A stretch of DNA of 41,668 nucleotides, from assembly GCA_028292825.1 (NCBI GenBank), contig JAQGLO010000067.1, positions 1-41,668 on the forward strand, given 5' to 3'. Under the pieces are notes generated by a model. That model worked only from the letters and a program-made list of their open reading frames with translations. It did no database searches and was not told where the DNA came from. The position numbers and the translations under genes were made by a program. Each line of letters begins with the position of its first letter. The first letter of the stretch is position 1. This document shows, one piece after another, positions 15,856 through 24,500 of this stretch. Source of the stretch: Alphaproteobacteria bacterium (GTDB lineage: Bacteria; Pseudomonadota; Alphaproteobacteria; Micropepsales; Micropepsaceae).

Positions 15856-18473
15856 CAGCGCGGCTGCTTTTGCAGCTCCGTATCGGTCCAGGGCTTCTTG
15901 CGGAAGGCGTAGAGCTGGCGGAATTCCTTGGCCAGCGCCGGATGGATCGGTGTCGCGGTGTTGCCGAAGCTGCCGCGGATATAGGTCAGAACGCCCGCCA
16001 GCTGATTGTCGCTCAGCGACTGGCCCAGGGGCGGCATCTCGCCGATCTTGCCATCCTTGCCGTTCAGCAGCACGCGCAGCGCCATGTCGGGACGCCCATT
16101 CACGATCTGCGATCCCGCCAGAGCGGCGGCGGTGTGGGCCTGGCCTTCGCCATGCGCCTGGTGGCAGCCGGTACAGTTGGTCTCGTAAGCCACCCGGCCT
16201 ACGGCGAACAGCTTGTCCTCTTCCGGCGTGCGGGTGTTCTTGGGCGCCGGCGGCACCGGCTTGCCGGGCCAGGTGAGATCGTCCACCACCGTCTTCGCCA
16301 CGGTCGCCAGCTCGCCCGAACCGCCCGTCAGCGCGATCAGCGCCACCGGTTCGGCCGGCAGCGCCAAGGGCTTCACCTGCGGCCTGGCGCGGGCGAATTC
16401 ATCGACGATGCCGCCGCCGGCCTTGCCGCCCGCGACATTGCTGCCGAAGCGGCGCGCATCGATGCCGATCAGGCCGGTATTGACGCCGTTCAGCATCGCC
16501 AGCCGCAGCGGCGCGGGCTGCTTCTCATCGACCGCGAAGCCGATCACTTGATTCACCTGCGCCACGTTGCGGCTCTTGCCCGCCGCGCCCGCCAGCATCT
16601 CCACCGGATCGGCATTGGCGCCGGGCTGGGCGATCAGCTGTGCCAGGGCGTCGGCTTCCATGCCCTTCAGGCCGCTGACGGCGGCATCCACCGCGATGGC
16701 GTCATCGCCATGACGGCGCAGCAGGTCCACCACCGGCGCCAGGCGTGCCGCCGGCGGCAGCTCGCCCAGCGAGGCGGCCACCTGGTGGCGCACCACGGCA
16801 TTGGCATCGCCTGCCCGTTTCAGCACCGCGTCCAGCATCTGGCCTTTCGCCAGGAAGGTTTCGGCGCCGCGCACGCCCGCCAGCCGCACATCGGCGCTGG
16901 CGTCATCCAGCGCATGGCTGACGGTCTGGGCATCCAGCGCATTCATGCCGGACAGGGTCCAGATCGCCTGGGTCCGCGTGCGCGCGTCGGGCGCGCTGGT
17001 GGCCAGCGCGTTCAGCGCCGGCACCACCGACTTGTCATTCCTCTGCACCAGCAGCTGCTGCGCCGTGTCGCGCCACCAGCCATTGGCGTCCGACAGATGC
17101 GCCACAAGCTGGGCTGGCGTCTCATCGATCATGGCGGGCTTGGCGCGCGCCGGCTTCATGCCCTTATAGACGATGCGCCAGATGCGGCCGTTGTGGATGC
17201 CTTCCCACAGCCGGTGCTGCATGATGTAGTTCTTCAGGTAATCGGTCTGGATCGGCTCGTCCTGCGACACCCCGCGATACATGTCCACGACCAGAATGCT
17301 GCCGTCCCAGTGCGGCGTCATCATCACCGGGCGGAAGCGCTCGTCCGTCGAAGCCAGGAACTCACCCTTGGCCCAATAATCCGTCGCCGTGATCAGACCT
17401 CCCGCATCGGTGTTGACCTTCAGCAGATGGACAAGATTGGTGGGGCTGTCGACCACCAGCGCGTTGCCGTACAGCTCCATCGGCAGCGCATCGCCGCGAT
17501 AGAGCAAGGGCGACGACACGCCCTGATAGTAATAGGCGCTGCCATCCGGCCGCGGCACTTCGGGGCGATAGCCGCGATTGACGCCCAGCGTCGGGCGCAC
17601 CGGCCACACCGCTGACTTTTCCTGGTCCACCAGGTTTTCGTACAGGCCGCGCGTGCGCGTCACATCGGGATTGCGGGTGAAATATTTGGCCGGGATGTAA
17701 TCGACGAACAGCGGGTCGGTGTTGACGTCGCGGAAAATCAGTCCCGCATCATTCTGGGTGATGCCCCACTGGCCGCGCACCAGGTTGGGCACGATCTCGA
17801 TACCGCCGCCGTCTTTCGGCACGGCATTATAATTGTGCTCGGAGATGTTGATGGTGTTGTCCATCCCCCAGAACAGCCCGTTGGCGGCATGCTCGATATT
17901 GCCGACGCGGCCGAAGCCGTCCTTGATGACTTCCTTGGTGTCGGCCACCAGGTCGCCATTGGTGTCGCACGATTTCACCAGGTTGGGCGGTTCGCCGATC
18001 AGGGCGCAATTGTGATCCAGTATCTTCAGCGCCCGCGGCAGCACCAGCTTGTCCTGGAACACGGTGCGCTTGTCGAAGATGCCGTCGCCATCGGTGTCTT
18101 CCAAAATGGCGATGTCGCCGACCGGCTCGGTCATGTTGACCATGGGCTTGCCGACGGCATAGCCCTGCATCTCCACCACCCACAGCCGCCCATTGCCGTC
18201 GAACTCGGCAAAGACCGGGTCCACCACCAGCGGCTCTGCCGCCACCAGTTCCACCTGATAGCCGGGCGGCATGTGGAATGTCCTGGCTTCCTGTTCCGGC
18301 GACAAGGCGGGCGGGAATTTGGGCTGCTTCTTCTGCACCTTCGCCGGCCAGGGCAGGTTCAGCGCCGACATGACCGGACCTTTGGCCTTGGGCTCGGGCT
18401 TGGTGGCGGAATAGGCAATCGCGGCCGACACGGCCAGCGCAACACCGGCGAGAGTTAAGGTCCTGATACGCAT
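15855..18473 (-). CDS. Secreted propeller (TIGR02604-like) + HEAT + cytochrome c fusion protein
   Basis: An 872-residue exported protein with a signal peptide (IRTLTLAGVALAVSAAIAYS). Residues ~60-440 resemble the putative membrane-bound dehydrogenase domain TIGR02604: MPPGYQVELVAAEPLVVDPVF, RLWVVEMQGYAVG, EDTDGDGIFDKRTVF, DGSILVVDMYRGVSQ and HNGRIWRIV. Next come alpha-helical HEAT-like repeats (~450-640; ADVRLAGVRGAETFLAKG, ANAVVRHQVAASLGELP). A C-terminal cytochrome c domain carries C767-T-G-C770-H771 and GEMPPLGQSLSDNQLAGVLTYIRG with the likely Met ligand. It is probably a sugar- or alcohol-oxidising periplasmic protein passing electrons through its own haem; the substrate is unknown. ATG at 18471-18473 follows GGGGATCAC. 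Its stop overlaps the ABC ATPase start by one base. Confidence 0.86.
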   Translation of the reverse strand: MRIRTLTLAGVALAVSAAIAYSATKPEPKAKGPVMSALNLPWPAKVQKKQPKFPPALSPEQEARTFHMPPGYQVELVAAEPLVVDPVFAEFDGNGRLWVVEMQGYAVGKPMVNMTEPVGDIAILEDTDGDGIFDKRTVFQDKLVLPRALKILDHNCALIGEPPNLVKSCDTNGDLVADTKEVIKDGFGRVGNIEHAANGLFWGMDNTINISEHNYNAVPKDGGGIEIVPNLVRGQWGITQNDAGLIFRDVNTDPLFVDYIPAKYFTRNPDVTRTRGLYENLVDQEKSAVWPVRPTLGVNRGYRPEVPRPDGSAYYYQGVSSPLLYRGDALPMELYGNALVVDSPTNLVHLLKVNTDAGGLITATDYWAKGEFLASTDERFRPVMMTPHWDGSILVVDMYRGVSQDEPIQTDYLKNYIMQHRLWEGIHNGRIWRIVYKGMKPARAKPAMIDETPAQLVAHLSDANGWWRDTAQQLLVQRNDKSVVPALNALATSAPDARTRTQAIWTLSGMNALDAQTVSHALDDASADVRLAGVRGAETFLAKGQMLDAVLKRAGDANAVVRHQVAASLGELPPAARLAPVVDLLRRHGDDAIAVDAAVSGLKGMEADALAQLIAQPGANADPVEMLAGAAGKSRNVAQVNQVIGFAVDEKQPAPLRLAMLNGVNTGLIGIDARRFGSNVAGGKAGGGIVDEFARARPQVKPLALPAEPVALIALTGGSGELATVAKTVVDDLTWPGKPVPPAPKNTRTPEEDKLFAVGRVAYETNCTGCHQAHGEGQAHTAAALAGSQIVNGRPDMALRVLLNGKDGKIGEMPPLGQSLSDNQLAGVLTYIRGSFGNTATPIHPALAKEFRQLYAFRKKPWTDTELQKQPR

Positions 18474-18559
18474 GTGATCCCCGGGGCGCTTGTTTTGCGG
18501 CGGATCATAAACAGGGGATGGGGCGGGTAAAGCCCAAAGGTTGCGGCGGTTTGGCGAGA

Positions 18560-19702
18560 TTACGCCACCGTTACCCGTTTTGCCCCCAGCTGCGCCCGGA
18601 TCGACAGTTCCGCCGCCAGCAGGCATTGCGCCTGGTCCTGGGCAGTGTGGGTGCGATTGACAATGTCCGAGACAAATTGCGGCCCGAACGGCAGCGGCCC
18701 ATTGTTGCAGTCGATGTAGCGGGCGCTGTCGCCATTGACCAGGAACAGGTTGTTGCCCTGTTTCGACACGGCGACGTTGGCGTATTTGCGCACTTCGATA
18801 TAGCCGTCGGTGCCCAGCACGAACAGGCGGCCGTCGCCCCAGGTGCCCAGACCTTTGGGCGTGAACCAGTCCAGCCGGACATAACCGAAGCCTTTGTCGC
18901 CCCGCAGCATCATGTCGCCGAAATCCTGGAAGTGCGGATAATCGGGATGGCGCACATTGGCGACCTGTGACGCCACCACTTCGGCGCTGGTCGAGCCGGT
19001 GTAATAGAGAAACTGGTCGATCTGGTGCGAGCCGATATCGCACAGGATGCCGCCGAACTGGCGCTCCTGCCAGAACCAGTCGGGCCGCCCGAAGCCGCCG
19101 CCCGCCAGCCCGCCATTCTGCGCCACCTGGTGCGGCGCGATGTTGATGGTCTGGATCACCTTGCCGATGGCGCCCTGCTTGATGAGTACGCCGGCATGGA
19201 CGGCCGCCTTCACCTCCAGCCGTTCGGAATACATGATCCCATAGATCCGCCCGGTCTCGGCCACCGTGCGGCGCACCGAAGCCAGGTCTTCCAGGGTGGT
19301 GATGCCGGGCTTGTCGGCCAGGAAATCCTTGCCCGCCTTCATGGCGCGGACGCCGATCCCGGCCCGCTCATTGGCGATGTGCGAGGACAGGATCAGTTGC
19401 ACGTCCGAATGGAGGATCTCGTCCTGGGTGGCGGCGATCTTCACGTCCGGATAGCGCTGGCGGAACACCGCCAGCTTGTCAGGCTCCAGCCCCCAGCCCG
19501 CCACCAGCTCGCCGCCGCCGCGCTGGATGGCGCCGATCATGCCATGGACATGGTCATGGCTGATGCCGCAGACGGCGAAGCGGATATGGTTCCTGGGCTT
19601 TTCTTCCGGCAGCGGCGGCAGGGTCTCCGCCTTCACAGTCCCCGGGACAAGGGCAAAAGCGCCAACACCTGCCGCCAGAAGAAAATCGCGCCGATCGGTC
19701 AT
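18560..19702 (-). CDS. Tat-exported Gfo/Idh/MocA family oxidoreductase
   Basis: A 380-residue NAD(P)-dependent oxidoreductase-like protein. It begins with a Tat signal, TDRRDFLLAAGVGAFALVPG, meaning it is exported folded, perhaps with its cofactor. The Rossmann part starts IRFAVCGISHDHVHGMIG; DKPGITTLEDL holds the usual Lys-Pro pair, and the C-terminal half has DIGSHQIDQFLYYTG, the D-G-H-D pattern of the active site. The sugar substrate is unknown. A perfect 12-bp LacI-type operator lies 26 bp upstream of the ATG, and the cytochrome fusion gene follows 86 bp downstream on the same strand. This suggests a sugar-responsive unit continuing into the cytochrome and ABC genes. Confidence 0.88.
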   Translation of the reverse strand: MTDRRDFLLAAGVGAFALVPGTVKAETLPPLPEEKPRNHIRFAVCGISHDHVHGMIGAIQRGGGELVAGWGLEPDKLAVFRQRYPDVKIAATQDEILHSDVQLILSSHIANERAGIGVRAMKAGKDFLADKPGITTLEDLASVRRTVAETGRIYGIMYSERLEVKAAVHAGVLIKQGAIGKVIQTINIAPHQVAQNGGLAGGGFGRPDWFWQERQFGGILCDIGSHQIDQFLYYTGSTSAEVVASQVANVRHPDYPHFQDFGDMMLRGDKGFGYVRLDWFTPKGLGTWGDGRLFVLGTDGYIEVRKYANVAVSKQGNNLFLVNGDSARYIDCNNGPLPFGPQFVSDIVNRTHTAQDQAQCLLAAELSIRAQLGAKRVTVA

Positions 19703-19727
19703 GTCCTCACCCGTATTTTGTTGTCTT

Positions 19728-19739
19728 GTTAGCGCTAAC
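19728..19739. promoter_or_regulatory. LacI-family-type operator upstream of the Gfo/Idh gene
   Basis: GTTAGCGCTAAC is a perfect 12-bp palindrome with the central CG typical of LacI/GalR operators. A partial second half-site (CGCTAA) follows at 19739-19744. It lies 26 bp before the start codon of the minus-strand Gfo/Idh gene, where a bound repressor would block transcription. No LacI-family gene is in the window, so the regulator must be elsewhere. The other side faces a small lipoprotein gene about 90 bp away. Confidence 0.65.
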
Positions 19740-19830
19740 GCTAATCTCCTCCGGGGCGGCCCGCAAGATCATCCTCAATCTGGCCCCGCCATTGCAAGGA
19801 TGGGTGAGACCATTTCACGGATGTACCAAG

Positions 19831-20028
19831 ATGAGATTGCTTCCCCTGGTTCTGCTCGCCGCCATGATCCCGCTGGCCGGCTGCGCCAACTATCCCGGCT
19901 TCAGCGCCGGCGCCTATAACGGCTATGACGGCGCCTTCGACTCCGGGTATCAGGGCTATCAGCGCCCCATAATCTACGACAACTATAATCACGGCCCGAC
20001 CTGGTACGGACCCTACGGTCCTTATTAG
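19831..20028 (+). CDS. Small Tyr/Gly-rich lipoprotein
   Basis: A 65-residue protein with a lipoprotein signal: RLLPLVLLAAMIPLAGC, lipobox LAGC with Cys18. The mature part is short and rich in Tyr, Gly, Asn and Pro (NGYDGAFDSGYQGYQRP, ending YGPYGPY), a composition seen in small envelope lipoproteins of unknown role. I chose ATG 19831 because the signal begins there; the frame is open further upstream to 19726. The ribosome-binding site is weak. The TAG stop overlaps the stop of the convergent gene by 4 bp. I do not recognise a family. Confidence 0.75.
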   Translation: MRLLPLVLLAAMIPLAGCANYPGFSAGAYNGYDGAFDSGYQGYQRPIIYDNYNHGPTWYGPYGPY

Positions 20029-20579
20029 CGCTTCGTGACGCGGTAGACGACGCCCGGCTGGCTCTTCACCTTCAGGGCGTAGCTGTCGCCGGTGCTGTTG
20101 TTGATCGTCACAAGATAGGACGCGGGCGGCTTCTTCCAGGTGGCGAACGCCGAGTCGCTGTCCGTCTGTTGCCAGACCGAGCCGTCCTGCAAGGTCACCG
20201 TGAAGGTGCGGTCGCGGGCGAACTTGTACCCCGCCATCGGCATGTTGCTGACCACCGGCCTGGTGGAGCCCAGCAGCGCCTCAAAGAATCCCCCGGAATG
20301 TTCCGGCGGCGGCGCAACCGCGCGCGCCACGGGCCGCACCGGAACGGCGCCGGCCGGCGGCACCAGCTTCACCTGGCTGGCGGGCGCCGGTGGCAGGCCG
20401 AGCAGGCCGCGCATCGGCTGGGCCGAGCCATAGAAACAGTCCAGCCAGAGGCGGTTTTCGGCAATGCCGTTGCAGCGTTCCGCCCCCGCCATCACGTCGT
20501 CGCGGGTGGGTTCGGCCCAACCTTCGGTAACAAAGGCAGGCGATACCGCCATCAGCACGATCAGCAAAATCTTGCGCAT
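20025..20579 (-). CDS. Secreted protein of unknown function
   Basis: A 184-residue protein with a Sec signal (RKILLIVLMAVSPAFVTEGWA). The mature N-terminus has ERCNGIAENRLWLDCFYGSAQPMRG, in which two Cys may pair, a pattern seen in several short alphaproteobacterial periplasmic proteins. A proline/alanine linker (~70-95) follows. The C-terminal half has FTVTLQDGSVWQQTDSD and YALKVKSQPGVVYRVTKR and looks like a small beta-barrel. I do not recognise a named family. It starts 5 bp after the amidohydrolase-like gene on the same strand, so the two are likely co-transcribed. The stop overlaps that of the convergent lipoprotein gene. Confidence 0.78.
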   Translation of the reverse strand: MRKILLIVLMAVSPAFVTEGWAEPTRDDVMAGAERCNGIAENRLWLDCFYGSAQPMRGLLGLPPAPASQVKLVPPAGAVPVRPVARAVAPPPEHSGGFFEALLGSTRPVVSNMPMAGYKFARDRTFTVTLQDGSVWQQTDSDSAFATWKKPPASYLVTINNSTGDSYALKVKSQPGVVYRVTKR

Positions 20580-20584
20580 GGTCC

Positions 20585-21472
20585 TCACCAGTTCAGCAGT
20601 CGCTGCAGGTTGCCGCCCTTGACCTTGGCGATGTCGGCGGCCGGATAGCCCTTCATGTGCACGTCGGCGATTTTTGTCACCCCGCCGCTCCACACCACGC
20701 GGTCCACGCCATATTCCTTGATGATGCGGCTGGTGAAGGGCAGCAGGCTTTCATAGGTGGGCCCATCGGTGGCGATGTAATCCATGCCCGAAATCTTCAT
20801 ATAGACATTGGGGTACTTCGCCAGGTCCAGCACATCGGCGAATTCCCACGCCGTGCCGCTCTTGGGATTGGCCATATGGTCGATCAGCACCTTGCAGCCC
20901 GGGAAGGCGGCAATGGCGGCTCCCGCATCGCGCGCCACATCAGGGCCGATATCCAGTTCGACCACCAGGCCCAGATCCACCGCCTTGGCCCACAAGGCGC
21001 GCACGCCGGGATCGGTGAAGCTGGTGAAATAGGCGGTGTTGCCGCGATGCAGATGGAAGCGGGTGGAAGCGATGCGCGGCTGCTTCTTCACCAGCGCCGC
21101 CAGCCTGGCGGGCGCGTCCGCGTCATGGGGAAAGAACATGCTGGTGCCCTTGAACTGGCTGGGCGGGGTGCGCGCCAGGCAATCCAGCACCAGGGTATGA
21201 TCGTCGCCATAGGGTTCGGGATGCACGAACATGGCCTTGTCGATGCCGAACTCGTTCAGGTGGCCGACATAGGAGATCACCGGATCGACCAGCAGCCGCG
21301 ACGCATCGGGCTTGTAGGTGCCGCGCGGGCTGAAAGGGAATTTCTGCACATTGCTGGAGAACATGTGCGCGTTCCATTCGATCACCGGTGTCGCAGTGGC
21401 GGCATGCGCCGCGCCGGCTGTCAGCACGGCGGCGCTCGCCAGGGTCCCGGTGAGAAGTTCGCGGCGGTCCAT
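20585..21472 (-). CDS. Exported amidohydrolase-like TIM-barrel protein with an atypical metal site
   Basis: A 295-residue protein related to the amidohydrolase-2 family (2-pyrone-4,6-dicarboxylate lactonase-like). It has a Tat-like signal (DRRELLTGTLASAAVLTAGAAHA), so it acts outside the cytoplasm. Recognisable blocks are VIEWNAHMFSSN, VHPEPYGDDHTLVLDCLA, STRFHLHRGN, VLIDHMANPKSG, VYMKISGMDY, and a C-terminal KVKGGNLQRLLNW. The usual first D-x-H-x-H metal motif reads EWNAH, and the usual GSDWP near the end reads WSGGVT, so standard metal ligands appear absent. Either the subfamily uses another site or it is not a hydrolase. ATG at 21470-21472 begins the signal. A secreted protein of unknown function follows after 5 bp. 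Confidence 0.82.
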   Translation of the reverse strand: MDRRELLTGTLASAAVLTAGAAHAATATPVIEWNAHMFSSNVQKFPFSPRGTYKPDASRLLVDPVISYVGHLNEFGIDKAMFVHPEPYGDDHTLVLDCLARTPPSQFKGTSMFFPHDADAPARLAALVKKQPRIASTRFHLHRGNTAYFTSFTDPGVRALWAKAVDLGLVVELDIGPDVARDAGAAIAAFPGCKVLIDHMANPKSGTAWEFADVLDLAKYPNVYMKISGMDYIATDGPTYESLLPFTSRIIKEYGVDRVVWSGGVTKIADVHMKGYPAADIAKVKGGNLQRLLNW

Positions 21473-21535
21473 GTCCTGTCCCCATTGCTTTTCGGTATGG
21501 GCCCAGAGATACCATGACCCGCGGAGCGGCGGAAC

Positions 21536-24500
21536 ATGAATAGCAAAACCCTGGTCGAACAGGCCCTGGCGCTGCACCGCAGCGGGAAGCTGGCGGACGC
21601 CGAGGCGCTGTATGTCCGCGCCGCGCAAGCCGATGCCGGCGATGCCGCCGTCCGCAATTCGCTGGGCGTGGTCCTGGCCCAGCAGGGGCGCGGCGCCGAG
21701 GCGCTGAATGCGCTGGACGCGGCGCTGGCGCTGCGGCCTGATGATGGCGAGATCATCCTCAACCGCGCCAATGTGCTGCAGATGCTGGGGCGCCCAGCCG
21801 AGGCGCTGCCCGGCTTCGATCATGCGCTCAACGCAAGGCCCGACTCGCCGCAGTTGCTGAACAATCGCGGCAGCGCGCTGGCGGACCTGGGACGCACCGC
21901 CGAGGCGCTGGAAAGTTATGACCGGGCCGTGGCGCTGGCGCCGACCTTCACCCCGGCGCGGAACAACCGGGGCGGGCTGTTGCTGGCGCAACAACGCTTT
22001 GCCGAGGCGCTGGCGGATTTCGACAGCGCGCTGCAGGCCAAGCCGGACGATCCCGTGCTGCTGAACAATCGCGGCAACGCCTTGCAAGGCTTGCTGCGCT
22101 ACGACGATGCGGTGACGGCCTATACCGACGCCATCGCGCGCGCACCGAAGATCGCGGAGACCTTCAACAACCGCGCCACCGCTTTGCAGCAGATGAAGCG
22201 CCACGGCGCGGCGCTGGCGGATTTCGAGACGGCGCTGGCGCTGGACCCGGCACAGCCGCATGCCTTTGGCGGCGCGGCCATGGCGGCGCTGAACCTGTGC
22301 GACTGGGAGCGGGTGGCGCGATTCACGGACGAGATGCCCGCGCGCATCGGTGAAGTCCCGCCCTGGGTGCTGCTGGGCTATAGCGGCGACGAAGCCTTGC
22401 AGCTGGCATGCGCCCGCGCCGCGATCGGCAAACGCTTTGCCAATTTGCCGCCGCCGCTGGCGACCGGCGGCTACAAGCATGACCGCATCCGGTTGGCCTA
22501 TGTCTCGTCGGATTTCCGCCATCATCCGGTGGCGGCGCAGATCGCGCGGGTGATCGAGCGACATGACCGCAGGCGTTTCGAGGTGATCGGCATTTCCACC
22601 GGTCCCGACGATGGCAGCCCGCAGCGGCGGCGGCTGATGGCGGCGTTCGACAGCTTCCACGACATGCGCGGCCGCGGCCCTGCCCAGATCGCGTACGCCT
22701 TGCGCGCGATGGAAGTGGATGTGCTGGTCGACCTGAACGGCCATACCGACGGCGACAATTTCAACATCCTGGCGCACCGCCCGGCGCCGGTGCAGGCGAC
22801 CTGGCTGGGCTATGCCGGCACCACCGCCGCGCCGTTCATCGACTGGCTGGTCGCCGATGCCGTAGTGGCGCCGGACGCTGCCGCCTTTTCGGAAAAACTG
22901 CTGCGGTTGCCGGGCTGCTTTTTTCCGGTGGATGACAGCCTCGCCCCCGGCATCGCGCCAATGCGCGCCGACCAGGGCCTGCCGCCGGATGGCTTTGTCT
23001 TCTGCTGCTTCAACAACAACTGGAAATTCACCGCCCCGGTCTTCGCCATCTGGATGCGGCTGTTGCAGGCCGTGCCCGGCAGTGTGCTGTGGCTTAAGCA
23101 AGCCGGCGAAGCGCTTCCCAATCTGCGCCGCGCCGCGCAGGACGCCGGCATCGATCCCGACCGGCTGGTGTTCGCCAAGGGCGCAGCCCTGGATGTGCAT
23201 CTGGCCCGCCACGCTTTGGCCGACCTGTTCCTCGACACCCTGCCCTACAACGCCCACGCCACGGCCTGCGACGCGCTGGCGGCGGGGCTGCCGGTGCTGA
23301 CCTGTCGTGGCACCGCGTTCGCCGGACGGGTGGCGGCCAGCATGCTGACGGCCAGCGGCGTGCCCGAGCTGATCGCCGAAACGCCGGAAGAATACGAAGC
23401 CATGGCGCTGGCATTGGCGCGCGATCCGGCGTGGCTGAAAGCCTTGCGCCAAAAGCTGGCCGCCAACCGCGCGCTGTTCGACACGGCGCGCTTCACGCGC
23501 GATCTGGAAACCGCCATCGAAGACATCTGCCGCCCGCCCGGTGCCGGCGCGCTGGTCGCGCAAGGTCTCACTGCCCTGGACCATGGCCATGGCGAAGCGG
23601 CGCTGGCGCTGTTCGATCGCGCCATCGCCGCCGATCCCATGCGGGCAGCGGCGCACCAGGGCCGCGGCCGCGTGCTGGCGCTGGAAAAGCGCAATGCCGA
23701 AGCGCTGCAGAGTTTCGAGCGGGCCCTGGCGCTGGACCCTTCGTCGCCGGAGGCCTTTGACGGCGTGGCGCTGACGGCGCTGCATCTGTGCGACTGGCCG
23801 CGCGTGGCGCAAATCGGGCTTGAGCTCGCAAGCCGCATCGCCGCCGGCCAGGAGGTGTCGCCCTGGACCCTGCTGGGCTATAGCGGCGACGCGGCGTTGC
23901 AGCGGCGCGCGGCGCAGCGCGACATCGCCGCCCGCATCCCGCCTTTCGCGCCCTTGTGGCGCGGCGAGCGCCATGGCCATGGCCGCATCCGGCTGGCTTA
24001 TATCTCGTCGGACCTGCGCCGGCATGTGGTGGGCGGCCAGATCGTGGAGCTGATCGCGCGCCACGATCGCAGCCGCTTCGAAGTGCTGGGCATCGCCACC
24101 ACGCCGGATGACGGCAGCGCCCTGCGCGCCCAACTGGTGGGGGCCTTCGACCAGTTCCATGACGTCAGCGGGCAAAATCCCCTGGAGATTGCGCGGCTGC
24201 TGCGGGCGCTGGAAGTGGATGTGCTGGTCGACCTGAACGGCCACACCCAAAGCGAGAATTTCGCCGTGCTGGCGCAGCGCCCCGCGCCGGTGCAGGCGAG
24301 CTGGCTGGGCTATGCCGGCACCACGGGCACCGATTTCCTGCACCAGATTGTCGATGATGTGGTCGCGCCCGATGTGGCGGAATTTTCCGAAAAGCTGCTG
24401 CGGCTGCCCCACAGTTTCTTTGTCAGCGACACCAGCCGCGTCCTCGGCGCGTGCCCCAGCCGCGCGCAACAGGGGTTGCCGGAAGACCGCTTGGTGTTCT

